From positions 3,658,001-3,722,000 of the forward strand of contig NZ_JACHMQ010000001.1 of the NCBI RefSeq assembly GCF_014208105.1: a stretch of 64,000 bases of DNA, read 5' to 3'. Both the position numbers and the translations under genes were made by a program. This stretch comes from Actinomadura coerulea (GTDB lineage Bacteria; Actinomycetota; Actinomycetes; Streptosporangiales; Streptosporangiaceae). Position 1 is the first letter of the stretch. Each line of letters opens with the position of its first letter. Shown one piece after another: positions 1-8,506 of this stretch. The notes below the pieces were generated by a model. The model saw only the letters and a program-made list of their open reading frames with translations. It had not been told where the DNA came from and did no database searches.

Positions 1-1173
1 GGACCGGACGGTGAGGCGCTCCCCGTCGGTGGCGTGGCCCAGCTGCCGGTAGCGGTCGAGCCCCAGCGGCACCGCGAGGACGGCGGCCACGGCGCACGCG
101 CTCGCGACCCAGGGCTGCCCGGCGAGGACCGCCAGGACGGCGACGCCGGCCGGGGGCGCCACCGCGCGGACGACGCGGCGGCTCCGCGCGGCCGGCGGGT
201 GCGCGGTCAGCGGCCCGGGGACGTTCCCGACGACGCGCGCGGCGAGGGCCTCCGCGGCCGCCCGCGGCGCGGCGGGCAGCAGCCGCCCCCGCTGGGCGGC
301 GTCCCCCAGCCCGGTGACGAGGGCGCCGAGGCGCGTCACGCCCGCCGCCCGCTCGAAGGGGTTGTCGGCGAGCTCGACGCCCCGCAGCCGGCGGCGTTCG
401 AGGGAGACGCTGCGGCGGGTGACGAGCCCGCGCTCGGCGACGAGGGACCCGTCCCGCTCGTGGACGGTGAAGTCCCAGTTGAAGAGGGTGAAGGCGATCA
501 CCGACATGACGGGCATGGCGACCAGCGTGAGGATGGCCAGCGCCACGACCAGGGCGGTGGGCAGCCCCACCACGTCGTGCCCGAGGGTCGCCACGCGCTC
601 ACGCGTGATCAGACCGAGGTCGTCGCCGAGGTTGTAGACGGTGCCGAGGAGGCTGCCCGCCAGCGCGAACGGCGTCAGCAGGTAGGCGCCGCTCAGCGGG
701 GCGTACAGGTACCAGCGGCGCCGCATGCGGCCGAGGGTGCGGCGCGGCGGGACCGGGGCGTCCCGGGCGAGCAGGACGCCGCGCAGCCGTTCGGCCTCGC
801 CGCGGGAGACCGCGTTCAGCTCCCCCTCGCCGCCGTCCGCCCCGGCGTCGATGTGCACGACCGCGAGCCTGAGCAGCCGGTGCGGGAGGGACGCGCTGAT
901 GTCCACGCCCCGGATCCGGTCGCGCGGGATGCTCTTGACCGACCGGCCGACGAGCGCGCGCCGGAACTCGATGCGGTCCTCGTGCAGGACGTAGGTGAAC
1001 GTCGCCCAGTTCGCGACGTGGTAGACGAACCCGAAGGCCAGCCCCACGAGCGTGAAGTAGAACGCGGTGGACAGCCCGCCCACGAGCAGGCCCGTCGCGC
1101 CGGCGGCGAGGAGCGCGAGGAGCTCGCGGACGGCGCCGACCACGAAGGTGAGCGGATGCAGGCGTGCGGTCAC
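1..1173 (-). CDS. PH-domain membrane protein, YdbT-like (C-terminus cut by window edge)
   Basis: Partial gene; its end lies left of base 1. It begins with GTG at 1173, overlapping the TGA of the upstream gene (GTGA), so the two are translationally coupled. The product shows paired hydrophobic segments near the N-terminus (around LLALLAAGATGLLVGGL) and again mid-protein, each pair followed by a bacterial PH-like stretch (for example TYVLHEDRIEFRRALVGR and later WDFTVHERDGSLVAERGLV). This repeated TM-pair plus PH arrangement is typical of the YdbT family, which accompanies YdbS in many Gram-positives. The role in the envelope is not well defined; bacillary YdbST has been linked to resistance to certain bacteriocins. 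Family assignment is firm, function is not. Confidence 0.82.
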   Translation of the reverse strand, partial: MTARLHPLTFVVGAVRELLALLAAGATGLLVGGLSTAFYFTLVGLAFGFVYHVANWATFTYVLHEDRIEFRRALVGRSVKSIPRDRIRGVDISASLPHRLLRLAVVHIDAGADGGEGELNAVSRGEAERLRGVLLARDAPVPPRRTLGRMRRRWYLYAPLSGAYLLTPFALAGSLLGTVYNLGDDLGLITRERVATLGHDVVGLPTALVVALAILTLVAMPVMSVIAFTLFNWDFTVHERDGSLVAERGLVTRRSVSLERRRLRGVELADNPFERAAGVTRLGALVTGLGDAAQRGRLLPAAPRAAAEALAARVVGNVPGPLTAHPPAARSRRVVRAVAPPAGVAVLAVLAGQPWVASACAVAAVLAVPLGLDRYRQLGHATDGERLTVRS

Positions 1174-1730
1174 GTGGCGTCGTCGCGGAGGTCGTGCGCG
1201 CGGTGCGCGAGGTCTTCGGCGAGACGCGTCGCCACGTCCACGGGCAGGCCCGCGACCTCCGAGGAGCCGGTGTGGGACGCGGTGTTCACCTCGATGGTGG
1301 CGAGGCCGAGCATCCGTTCGATCAGCCCCTGCTTGCTGTCGACGGTCTGGATGCGCCCGACGGGCACCAGCAGCCATTCGCGGCTGAACCAGCCCGTCCG
1401 CGTGTAGACGACGTCGGAGCTGACCTCCCAGCGGTGGACGCGGTACCGCCACACGGGCGCGACCGCGACCATGAGCAGGCCCGCGGCGCCGACAATGTAG
1501 GGGAGCCAGCCGATCCGGCCGGTCAGCCAGGCGGGCGGCGCGTCCCAGCCCGCGTCGCCGACCCAGGCGGCCACGCCGAGGGCGAGGCCGAACCCCAGAC
1601 CCCACACCAGCAGGTACTCGATGGCCCAGTGCGCGATCGCGCGGGGCGACACCCGGTGTTCGGGCGGCCGCAGACTCGGCGGGTGCGGCCCGCCGCCGTC
1701 CCTCCGGCGACCACGCCGCACCGACGTCAC
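1170..1730 (-). CDS. PH-domain membrane protein, YdbS-like
   Basis: A 186-residue protein with two hydrophobic segments (about residues 34-56 and 72-92) followed by a bacterial PH domain. The domain contains the usual YdbS signature of a Tyr/Thr-rich first strand (DVVYTRTGWFSRE) and the VPVGRIQTVD loop, then TIEVNTAS. It lies directly upstream of the YdbT-like gene with a 4-bp GTGA overlap, the standard ydbS-ydbT order. The N-terminal 25 residues are Arg/Pro-rich and may be over-extended; an internal start nearer the first TM segment is possible. Probable integral cytoplasmic-membrane protein acting with its partner. Confidence 0.82.
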   Translation of the reverse strand: MTSVRRGRRRDGGGPHPPSLRPPEHRVSPRAIAHWAIEYLLVWGLGFGLALGVAAWVGDAGWDAPPAWLTGRIGWLPYIVGAAGLLMVAVAPVWRYRVHRWEVSSDVVYTRTGWFSREWLLVPVGRIQTVDSKQGLIERMLGLATIEVNTASHTGSSEVAGLPVDVATRLAEDLAHRAHDLRDDAT

Positions 1731-1837
1731 AACGCGAGTCTAGAGCGCCGGGGGCGCCCTCCCGCCGCTTCGGGCGGCCGGAACCGCCGGGGAACCGGCG
1801 GCACGATCGCGGCCGCGGCGTCGTTTCTGTCCTTGGT

Positions 1838-1900
1838 GCGTGCGAGATTTCCAGCGGCGCGTGCGAGATTGTCGGTGGCGCATGCGAGGTTGTGGCGTGG
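1838..1900. repeat. three tandem 21-bp direct repeats upstream of the drrA-like gene
   Basis: Three consecutive 21-bp units begin at 1838, 1859 and 1880. Units 1 and 2 share GCGTGCGAGATT and unit 3 reads GCATGCGAGGTT, so TGCGAG recurs at exactly 21-bp spacing, two helical turns. They lie about 130-195 bp upstream of the ABC transporter start in an otherwise empty 300-bp gap. Such phasing is common for operators bound cooperatively on one DNA face. No regulator is identified, and I could not place a convincing -35/-10 pair. Confidence 0.55.
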
Positions 1901-2032
1901 TTCACGCCGCCGGGGCGCAGTGCCCGGGGCGGCGGCAGAAATTTTGGATGCACTTGAACCGGACTCCGCCTATTTTGGCTGGGCCCCTGGCCGGGGGCGC
2001 GGGCGTCCGGCAACCGAGTCCTAGGAGATCCC

Positions 2033-3025
2033 ATGACCTACGCGATCCAGGCTGACGGCCTGGAGAAGCGGTTCGGTGAGACCCGGGCGCTTGACGGCGT
2101 CTCCCTCACCGCCGAGGCCGGCACCGTTCTCGGCGTGCTGGGGCCCAACGGCGCCGGCAAGACGACCATGACCCGCATCCTCGCCACGCTGATCGAGCCG
2201 ACGGGCGGCACCGCCCGGGTCGGCGGGTTCGACGTGGTGAAGGAGGCGCACAAGGTGCGGCAGCTGATCGGGCTCACCGGCCAGTACGCCGGGGTCGACG
2301 AGATGCTGACCGGCACCGAGAACCTCGTCCTGATCGGGCGGCTCCTCGGCGTGCCGCGCCGGGAGTCCAAGGCGCGCGCCGCCGAGCTGCTGGAGCGCTT
2401 CCAGCTGACCGAGGCCGCCGAGCGCGCCGCCAAGACCTACTCGGGCGGGATGCGCCGCCGCCTCGACCTGGCCGCCAGCCTCGTCGGGCGCCCGCAGATC
2501 CTGTTCCTGGACGAGCCGACCACGGGCCTCGACCCGCGCAGCCGGAACGGCCTCTGGGACATCGTCCGCGGCCTGACCGACGACGGCGTCACCGTGCTGC
2601 TCACCACGCAGTACCTGGAGGAGGCCGACCAGCTCGCCGACGACATCATCGTCATCGACCGCGGCCAGGCCATCGCGCACGGCACGTCCGACATGCTGAA
2701 GGCCCAGGTCGGCGGTCAGGTGCTGGAGGTCAGGCCGGTCGACGCGGCGGACGTGGCGGCGGTGGAGCGCATCGTCGGCGAGCTCGCCGAGGCCGTCCCG
2801 GAGGTCCGCGACGACCTGGTCAGCGCGCCGATCACCGACCCGCAGCTGATGCCGGCCGTGGTCCGCCGCCTCGACGAGGCGGGCGTCGCCGTCGGCGAGC
2901 TGTCGCTGCGCAAGTCCAGCTTGGACGAGGTGTTCTTCGCCCTCACCGGCCACCACACCGACGACATCGACGCCGAGGCCGGAGAGCTGGAGAAGCAGGC
3001 CGACAAGGAAGGTGCCTCCGCATGA
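2033..3025 (+). CDS. drrA: ABC transporter ATP-binding protein, daunorubicin-resistance (DrrA) type
   Basis: A 330-residue ATPase energising export of a hydrophobic compound through the permease encoded next. Walker A is GPNGAGKT (around residue 38), the signature is TYSGGMRRRLD, and Walker B is ILFLDEPTTGLDP followed by the H-loop region. The C-terminal extension with the LRKSSLDEVFFALTG motif is characteristic of the DrrA/CcmA-like class of multidrug and antibiotic self-resistance pumps. The start is supported by AGGAGA just upstream. It overlaps the permease by 4 bp (ATGA). The substrate cannot be read from sequence, and the PKS locus is 20 kb away, so no link is assumed. Confidence 0.9.
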   Translation: MTYAIQADGLEKRFGETRALDGVSLTAEAGTVLGVLGPNGAGKTTMTRILATLIEPTGGTARVGGFDVVKEAHKVRQLIGLTGQYAGVDEMLTGTENLVLIGRLLGVPRRESKARAAELLERFQLTEAAERAAKTYSGGMRRRLDLAASLVGRPQILFLDEPTTGLDPRSRNGLWDIVRGLTDDGVTVLLTTQYLEEADQLADDIIVIDRGQAIAHGTSDMLKAQVGGQVLEVRPVDAADVAAVERIVGELAEAVPEVRDDLVSAPITDPQLMPAVVRRLDEAGVAVGELSLRKSSLDEVFFALTGHHTDDIDAEAGELEKQADKEGASA

Positions 3026-3831
3026 CCACCGCGACGCTCGCTCCGCAGGAGCTGTCCAAGCGGGTCGCGCCCGCCACGGCCCTGCGCAACACGGTCACGC
3101 TGGCCTGGCGCAACCTGGTCCAGATCAAGCACAACCCGATGGAGCTGCTCGACCTGTCGATCCAGCCCATCATGTTCGTGCTGCTGTTCGCCTACGTGTT
3201 CGGCCCGCCGATGAAGGGCAGCGTCGAGGCGTACCTGCCGATCGTGATCCCCGGCATCATCGCCCAGAACGCCCTGTTCGCCGGGATGAGCACCGGGTTC
3301 GGGCTGAACACCGACATCACCAAGGGGGTGTTCGACCGGTTCCGCAGCCTGCCGATCGCGCGCAGCGCCCCGCTGGCCGGGCGGATCATCGCCGACACCG
3401 TCAAGCAGGCCTGGTCGATGACGATCCTGCTGCTGGTCGGGTTCGCGATCGGCTTCCGGGTGGAGACGAACGCGCTGGCGGTGCTCGGCGCCTTCCTGCT
3501 CCTGCTGGCCTTCGCGATCCTGTTCTCCTGGACGTCGGTCTTCATCGCGATGAAGGTCAGCGAGCCGGAGAAGGTGCAGATCTTCGGCTTCGTGGTCATC
3601 TTCCCGCTGAGCTTCCTCAGCACGGCGTTCATCCCGTCCACGAAGGGCATCCCCGGCTGGCTGGCGTACATCATGGACAACAGCCCCGTCACGCAGCTGG
3701 TGGAGGCCATGCGCGGTCTCCTCGTCGGCGGCCCCGTCCTGGAGCATGCCTGGATCGCGCTGGCATGGGGCGCCGGCATCTCGCTGATCTTCGCGCCCCT
3801 GTCGCTCCGCGCGTTCAAGCAGCGCGCCTGA
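3022..3831 (+). CDS. drrB: ABC-2 type transporter permease, DrrB type
   Basis: A 269-residue integral membrane protein with about six hydrophobic segments and the ABC-2 pattern IVIPGIIAQNALFAGMS followed by FDRFRSLPIARSA, the conserved cytosolic loop of DrrB permeases. It is the channel partner of the preceding ATPase; the ATG start overlaps that gene's stop. The late motif PLSFLSTAFIPS is also typical. The gene ends just before a strong bidirectional terminator. Confidence 0.9.
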   Translation: MTTATLAPQELSKRVAPATALRNTVTLAWRNLVQIKHNPMELLDLSIQPIMFVLLFAYVFGPPMKGSVEAYLPIVIPGIIAQNALFAGMSTGFGLNTDITKGVFDRFRSLPIARSAPLAGRIIADTVKQAWSMTILLLVGFAIGFRVETNALAVLGAFLLLLAFAILFSWTSVFIAMKVSEPEKVQIFGFVVIFPLSFLSTAFIPSTKGIPGWLAYIMDNSPVTQLVEAMRGLLVGGPVLEHAWIALAWGAGISLIFAPLSLRAFKQRA

Positions 3832-3861
3832 CCCGCGGCCGGAAGGCGCCGGGAACGGGAA

Positions 3862-3891
3862 CGCCCCGGCGGTCGGGTGACCGCCGGGGCG
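3862..3891. terminator. perfect 13-bp stem terminator between convergent drrB and ndh
   Basis: CGCCCCGGCGGTC (3862-3874) pairs perfectly with GACCGCCGGGGCG (3879-3891) around a 4-nt GGGT loop. It sits in the 76-bp gap between two convergent genes and probably serves both directions. There is no strong T-tract, as is usual at this GC content. Confidence 0.75.
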
Positions 3892-3907
3892 TATCGCGCG
3901 GAACGGG

Positions 3908-5281
3908 TCAGGCCGCGTTCTGGTCGGCCTTGGCCTTCGCCTTCGCGTCGTCGAGGGCCGCGAGCTCGAAGTCGGCGCGCGGCTGCTCGATGGTCGCGAG
4001 GGAGACGGTCTCGCGCTTGAGGAACAGCGCGAGCGTCCAGTCCGCGATGACGCGGATCTTGCGGTTGAAGGTCGGGACCATCGCGCCGTGGTAGCTGCGG
4101 TGGAAGAACCACGCGGGCCAGCCCTTGAGCTTGATGCCGAGGGGGTTGGCCACGCCCTTGTGCAGGCCGAGCCCCGCGACGGCGCCGAGGTTGCCGTGCA
4201 CGTAGGGCTTGAGCGTCTTGCCGCGCATCGACCGCACGATGTTGTCGCCGAGCAGCTTGGCCTGGCGGACGGCGTGCTGGGCGTTCGGCGGGCAGAACAT
4301 GCCGTCCTCGGTGAGGTCCGGGATCGCGGCGTTGTCGCCCGCGGTGAACGCGCGGACGAGGCCCTCGATGGTGAGGTACTCGGTGCCCTTCACGCGGCCG
4401 CGCTCGTCCACCGGCAGGTCGCCGTTGCGCACGACCGGCGACGGCTTGACTCCCGCGTTCCACACGAGGGTGCCGGCCGGGAAGCTGCTGCCGTCCGACA
4501 GCTCGATCTGGCCGTCCACCGCCGACTGCAGGAAGGTCTTCATCTTCACCGCGATGCCGCGGCCCCGCAGCTGCTCGGCGGTCCACTTGCCCATGTCGGG
4601 GCCGACCTCCGGCAGGATGCGGTCGGCCGCCTCCACCAGGACGAACCGCAGGTCCTGCGGGGTGACCTTGCGCATGTACTTGGTGGCGTCGCGGGTCATG
4701 TCCTCGAGCTCGGCGACCGCCTCGACGCCGGCGAACCCGCCGCCGACGAACACGAAGGTGAGCGCCTTGCGGCGCAGCTCCACGTCGTCGGTCGACTCGG
4801 CGATCTCCAGCTGCTCCAGGACGTGGTTGCGCAGGTGGATGGCCTCGCCGACGGTCTTGAGGCTGATGCCGTTCTCGGCCAGCCCGGGGATCGGCAGCAG
4901 CCGCGGCACCGCGCCGGCCGCCATGACCAGGTAGTCGTAGGTGATCCGCTCCGGCGGCCCGGCCAGCGGCTGGACGATCGCCCATCGCTCGTCGTGGTTC
5001 AGCTCCGTCACACGCGCCTTGAGGACCGTGCACTTCGGCAGCACCCGGCGCAGCGGGACGACGACGTGCCGCGGGGAGATGTTCCCGGCGGCGGCCTCGG
5101 GCAGGAACGGCTGGTACGTCATGTACGAGTTGGGGTCGACGACGGTGACCCTGACCTCGCCCCTCCTCAGCTCCCGCTTCAGCTTCTTCTGCAGGCGAAG
5201 AGCGGTGTACATGCCCACATAGCCGCCACCCACGATGAGGATGTGGGGAGCGCCGGGGGTCCCCTGGGCGGTCCTGGCCAT
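3908..5281 (-). CDS. ndh: type II NADH dehydrogenase (NAD(P)/FAD-dependent oxidoreductase)
   Basis: A 457-residue flavoprotein that passes electrons from NADH to quinone at the membrane without proton pumping. The N-terminal FAD-binding motif is HILIVGGGYVGMYTALRL and the second dinucleotide fold is FVFVGGGFAGVEAVAEL near residue 175. The FAD contact GLVRAFTAGDNA is typical of NDH-2, as is the C-terminal membrane-associating region with WPAWFFHRSYH. Length matches the actinobacterial family. GGAGGG precedes the ATG. A perfect Rex-type palindrome lies 27 bp upstream, implying repression when the NADH/NAD ratio is low. Confidence 0.92.
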   Translation of the reverse strand: MARTAQGTPGAPHILIVGGGYVGMYTALRLQKKLKRELRRGEVRVTVVDPNSYMTYQPFLPEAAAGNISPRHVVVPLRRVLPKCTVLKARVTELNHDERWAIVQPLAGPPERITYDYLVMAAGAVPRLLPIPGLAENGISLKTVGEAIHLRNHVLEQLEIAESTDDVELRRKALTFVFVGGGFAGVEAVAELEDMTRDATKYMRKVTPQDLRFVLVEAADRILPEVGPDMGKWTAEQLRGRGIAVKMKTFLQSAVDGQIELSDGSSFPAGTLVWNAGVKPSPVVRNGDLPVDERGRVKGTEYLTIEGLVRAFTAGDNAAIPDLTEDGMFCPPNAQHAVRQAKLLGDNIVRSMRGKTLKPYVHGNLGAVAGLGLHKGVANPLGIKLKGWPAWFFHRSYHGAMVPTFNRKIRVIADWTLALFLKRETVSLATIEQPRADFELAALDDAKAKAKADQNAA

Positions 5282-5307
5282 TGCGGCCCTCCAATGTCAC
5301 GGTCGGC

Positions 5308-5325
5308 TTGTGAAGACATTCACAA
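5308..5325. promoter_or_regulatory. Rex (redox repressor) operator upstream of ndh
   Basis: On the minus strand the site reads TTGTGAATGTCTTCACAA, a perfect 18-bp palindrome TTGTGAA-N4-TTCACAA. This is the published Rex operator form of Streptomyces and other actinomycetes. It ends 27 bp before the ndh start codon, where it would overlap the promoter. Rex control of ndh and of cytochrome bd genes is established in relatives; its action here is inferred. Confidence 0.85.
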
Positions 5326-5672
5326 ACTAGCGGATGGAACGTGCCGTTCACCAATCGGGAACCACGAAAGAACCGCCGAACTTCCCGTTACGGCAAAGGA
5401 TCGGGCGGATACGGGTGTGAAACCCGCCACTCCTTACCCAAAAGCGGGGTGTAGCGCAGCATTGCACGCATGACGAACGTCACAGGACATCGCCCCGGAC
5501 GGCGTCCTCCGGAGGCGGGGCGAACGGCCCGTCCCACCCCTGGAAAACCCCTAAGGTTGGGGCGGACGAGGAAGGGGGCGCCGGCGGCGGGACGCACGCG
5601 GCCGACAAGCGGGGGCCGAGATGACGGCGATCCGGCGGCGCGCGGCGTACGATCTCGCCCGGGAGCGTATCG
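5326..5672. other. intergenic region between divergent ndh and the PEBP-like gene
   Basis: About 350 bp with no convincing gene. Short open frames here have no family resemblance or ribosome binding site. It must hold the divergent promoters; apart from the Rex site next to it I see no clear operator. Confidence 0.5.
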
Positions 5673-6260
5673 ATGATGAGCAGAGACCGGCGGCCGGTCA
5701 TGGCCGCGGCGGGCGCGCTCGCGCTCGCCGGGGCGCTGAGCGGCTGCGGGCTGATCGGCCAGCCCCAGAACAAGAGCGCGGAACTGTCGGAGTGGTTCAC
5801 GGTGACCAGCCCGGTCTTCCGCGATGGGCGCGAGTTGCCCCCGAGATACGGCTGCACGACGTACCCTGGCGGGCAGGGCAAGACCCCGCCGCTCCGGTGG
5901 TCGGGCACGCCGGCCGGCACCCGGTCGTTCGCGATCGTGATGGACGACCCGGACGCCTCCGGCGGCGCCAAGGTCCACTGGGTGATCGCGGGCATCGACG
6001 GAACCGTGAACGAGCTGGTCGAAGGCGCCCGGCTGGACGGGACCGTCGAGGGCTTGACCTCAGGCAAGAAGGCGGGTTACGCGCCCCCGTGCCCGCCCAA
6101 GGGAGAGAAGCATCGGTACCGGTTCTCCATCTACGCGCTGGACGACCCGGCACCGTTCCAGAACGGCGCGGCCTTGAAGGACTCGCTCCCCGCGATCGCC
6201 AAGCACACGGTGGGCCGCGGGCGGATCAGCGGGAACTTCGGCGGCGAGCAGGCGCGTTGA
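5673..6260 (+). CDS. YbhB/YbcL (PEBP, Raf-kinase-inhibitor-like) lipoprotein
   Basis: A 195-residue protein. Residues 1-25 form a lipoprotein signal (RRPVMAAAGALALAGALSGC) with lipobox LSGC, so the mature protein should be anchored outside the membrane. The rest matches the phosphatidylethanolamine-binding fold: YGCTTYPGGQGKTPPLRW, then the hallmark VMDDPDASGG, VHWVIAGID and RYRFSIYALDD. Bacterial members have no settled function, although some inhibit proteases or bind small anions. Tandem ATGs at 5673 and 5676 make the exact start uncertain by one codon. It appears monocistronic. Confidence 0.85.
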   Translation: MMSRDRRPVMAAAGALALAGALSGCGLIGQPQNKSAELSEWFTVTSPVFRDGRELPPRYGCTTYPGGQGKTPPLRWSGTPAGTRSFAIVMDDPDASGGAKVHWVIAGIDGTVNELVEGARLDGTVEGLTSGKKAGYAPPCPPKGEKHRYRFSIYALDDPAPFQNGAALKDSLPAIAKHTVGRGRISGNFGGEQAR

Positions 6261-6528
6261 CCGTGGAGCCTGCGAGCACCGGGTCAGGGCGGGCCCCCGC
6301 CGGGGCCGAAGCTGTCAGGGGTGTGCCGGTCGGCGGAGTTGGCCGATCAGCACGCGCCGTGTGAGGGTAAATGTGCGCGAAGGGTGTGACAACGGTCATA
6401 GCGGTCGGAGAGAATCGGGCTAAGCCAAGGCGGCGGAAACCCGTGACTATCCGGACGCTGGCGACAATCGGGACGGACCCGCGGTCCGCGCTGGCGACTC
6501 TCGCCGGGCCAAGGCATTGGGTGGTGGC

Positions 6529-8415
6529 ATGACTTCTTACATCGTGGTCTTCGGCCTCATTGTGGTCGTCGTCCTCGTGGTCGTCCTCGTGGCCCTCGGC
6601 CTGCGGGCCAGCAGGGCGGGGGGCGATGACGACGACGACTGGATGGACGACGAGCCGCAGAAGCAGCCGCGCGGCCGCCGAGGGATCCCCCCGCCACAGG
6701 AGCAGCCGGGCGGCCCGGACGAGTACGGCCCCGGATACGACGAGGGCTACGACGGCGGCTACGACCGCGCCCCCGAGCCCGCCTCCGACCGCCGCGTCGC
6801 CGGGGGCGGCGCCGGCGGCGGCGGCCCGCTCGCCGCTCCCACCTCCGCCCCCGGGCCGTCCGCCCCGCCGCCCCCGCCTCCGGGCCACGCGTCGGACGAG
6901 ATGGAGGACGACGACTACTGGGCGACGATCACCTTCGACAAGCCCAAGTTCCCCTGGCAGCAGAACGAGGGCGGCCCGCGGCCCGAGAGCGACCCGGCCG
7001 CCGACCCGCTGAACGCGCCGGCCGCCCCGCCCGAGCAGCCGGCCATCGAGCCGCCCGGTCTCACCCAGCCCGTCTCCCTGGGCCCCGACGGCACCGTCCT
7101 CAACGGCCTCGGCGCCGGGACCGGCCCGCAGCAGACGCCGCCGCCTCCCGGCCCGGGCGGGTTCCAGGGCGGCTCCCCGTTCCCCGGCAACGACCCGAGC
7201 GCGACGTCGCTCGACCCCATCCCGACCGACCTGGCCGGACCGGGCGCCCACGGCCCCGGCCCGCAGAGCCCCTTCGGCGGCCCCGGCCTGCCCGACCAGC
7301 CGGTGTACGGCGGCCAGGAGCCCCAGCCCGCGTACGGCGCGGCCGACTACGGCTCCGGCGACCCGTCCTACGGCGGCCAGGACCAGTACGGGAACCAGGA
7401 CCAGTACGGAAGCCAGGATCAGTACGGCGGGGACCAGCCCCAGTACGGCGGAGACCAGCCGCAGTACGGCGTTCCCGAGCAGCCCCAGTACGGCTCACCG
7501 GAGCCGTCCTACGGCGACTACAGCTCCGACCCGCTCGGCGGCGGCCGTCCGGCCGCGGGGCCGCCGCCCGCAGGCCGCCAGGACTACGACATGCCGCTCG
7601 GCTCGTCCGGTCCCGGCGGGGCCCTCGGCAGCGACCCGCTCGGGCTGCCCCTCGGCCGTCCCGAAGAGCCACCGGCTCCACCGGCTCCGGCCGCTCCGGC
7701 CGCTCCGCCTCCTTCCCCCGCCCCGGCCGCGCACGGCGGCGGCTCCGACACCGACGGCCACAAGCTTCCGACGGTGGACGAGCTGCTCCAGCGCATCCAG
7801 TCCGACCGGCAGCGGACGGGCCCGCCCTCGCCGTCCGACACGGGCGGCTCCTACGGCGGCTCCCTGAACGACCCGCTGGGCGACCCCCTCGGCACCGGCT
7901 CCTACGGGACGACCCCGTCCGGCCCGCCGAGCACCGGCAACACCGGCCCGTGGCCGTCCGGCGGGCAGCAGGGCGGCGGCTACGACACGGGCACCGGCCC
8001 CGGCCAGGGCTACGACTCCGGGATCGGCGGGCCACCCGGGTACGGGCAGGGCCAGCAGAACGACGGCTACCCGACCGCTCCCGCCTACGGCGACTCGCAG
8101 CGCTACGACGACCCGCTCGGCGGGTTCGGCGGCGGGAGCGGCGAGGGCGGCCCCGGGGGCCCCGGCGGCGCCGGAGGCTACGGCGACTTCAGCGGCAGCA
8201 GCTACAACGGCGGCGACCCGCTGGCCGCGCCCCACGACCAGGGCACCGGCGGCTACTCCGACCCGAACGCCACACAGGCGTACGGGTCCGGCTACTACGG
8301 TGGCGCGCCGCAGCAACAGCAGAGCGGCGGCTACCCGCAGGGCGGCCAGCAGGACGACAACCCCCCGTACGGCTCCCAGCAGCCCACCGACGACTGGGAG
8401 AACTACCGCCGCTGA
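6529..8415 (+). CDS. membrane-anchored Gly/Pro/Tyr-rich protein of unknown function
   Basis: About 628 residues. An N-terminal TM helix (YIVVFGLIVVVVLVVVLVALGL) is followed by an acidic patch (GDDDDDWMDDE) and a long disordered region rich in Gly, Pro, Gln and Tyr. Short tandem repeats of the form DQYGNQDQYGSQDQYGG and DQPQYGG occupy roughly residues 285-330. One less repetitive island, LPTVDELLQRIQSDRQR, lies near residue 415 and may be the only folded or binding element. The topology suggests a short outside N-terminus with the tail in the cytosol. ATG at 6529 is preferred over TTG at 6517 because GGTGGTGG precedes it. No family function is recognised; low-complexity tails of this kind can drive phase separation. 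Confidence 0.75.
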   Translation: MTSYIVVFGLIVVVVLVVVLVALGLRASRAGGDDDDDWMDDEPQKQPRGRRGIPPPQEQPGGPDEYGPGYDEGYDGGYDRAPEPASDRRVAGGGAGGGGPLAAPTSAPGPSAPPPPPPGHASDEMEDDDYWATITFDKPKFPWQQNEGGPRPESDPAADPLNAPAAPPEQPAIEPPGLTQPVSLGPDGTVLNGLGAGTGPQQTPPPPGPGGFQGGSPFPGNDPSATSLDPIPTDLAGPGAHGPGPQSPFGGPGLPDQPVYGGQEPQPAYGAADYGSGDPSYGGQDQYGNQDQYGSQDQYGGDQPQYGGDQPQYGVPEQPQYGSPEPSYGDYSSDPLGGGRPAAGPPPAGRQDYDMPLGSSGPGGALGSDPLGLPLGRPEEPPAPPAPAAPAAPPPSPAPAAHGGGSDTDGHKLPTVDELLQRIQSDRQRTGPPSPSDTGGSYGGSLNDPLGDPLGTGSYGTTPSGPPSTGNTGPWPSGGQQGGGYDTGTGPGQGYDSGIGGPPGYGQGQQNDGYPTAPAYGDSQRYDDPLGGFGGGSGEGGPGGPGGAGGYGDFSGSSYNGGDPLAAPHDQGTGGYSDPNATQAYGSGYYGGAPQQQQSGGYPQGGQQDDNPPYGSQQPTDDWENYRR

Positions 8416-8431
8416 CCAGCGCACAGTCGAT

Positions 8432-8463
8432 CGAGGGCCGCCGGATTCGTCCGGCGGCCCTCG
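8432..8463 (+). terminator. 14-bp stem terminator
   Basis: CGAGGGCCGCCGGA (8432-8445) and TCCGGCGGCCCTCG (8450-8463) form a perfect stem around a stable TTCG tetraloop, 17 bp after the stop codon of the Gly/Tyr-rich protein gene. Confidence 0.8.
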
Positions 8464-8506
8464 TCGTGTCCGGGGAGAGCTTCCCGATCATGATTGAATA
8501 CGTTGT

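Noticed and set aside
1954-1976. TTGAAC and TATTTT as a promoter for drrA
   Set aside because: The spacing is 11 bp, far from 16-18, so it is not a credible sigma-70 promoter.
5470-5676. Small plus-strand frame before the PEBP-like gene
   Set aside because: Composition is Arg/Pro/Gly-rich without RBS or homology pattern; treated as intergenic.
7380-7480. Short tandem repeats that could suggest a CRISPR-like array
   Set aside because: They are in-frame codon repeats (QYG motifs) within a protein gene, without spacers.
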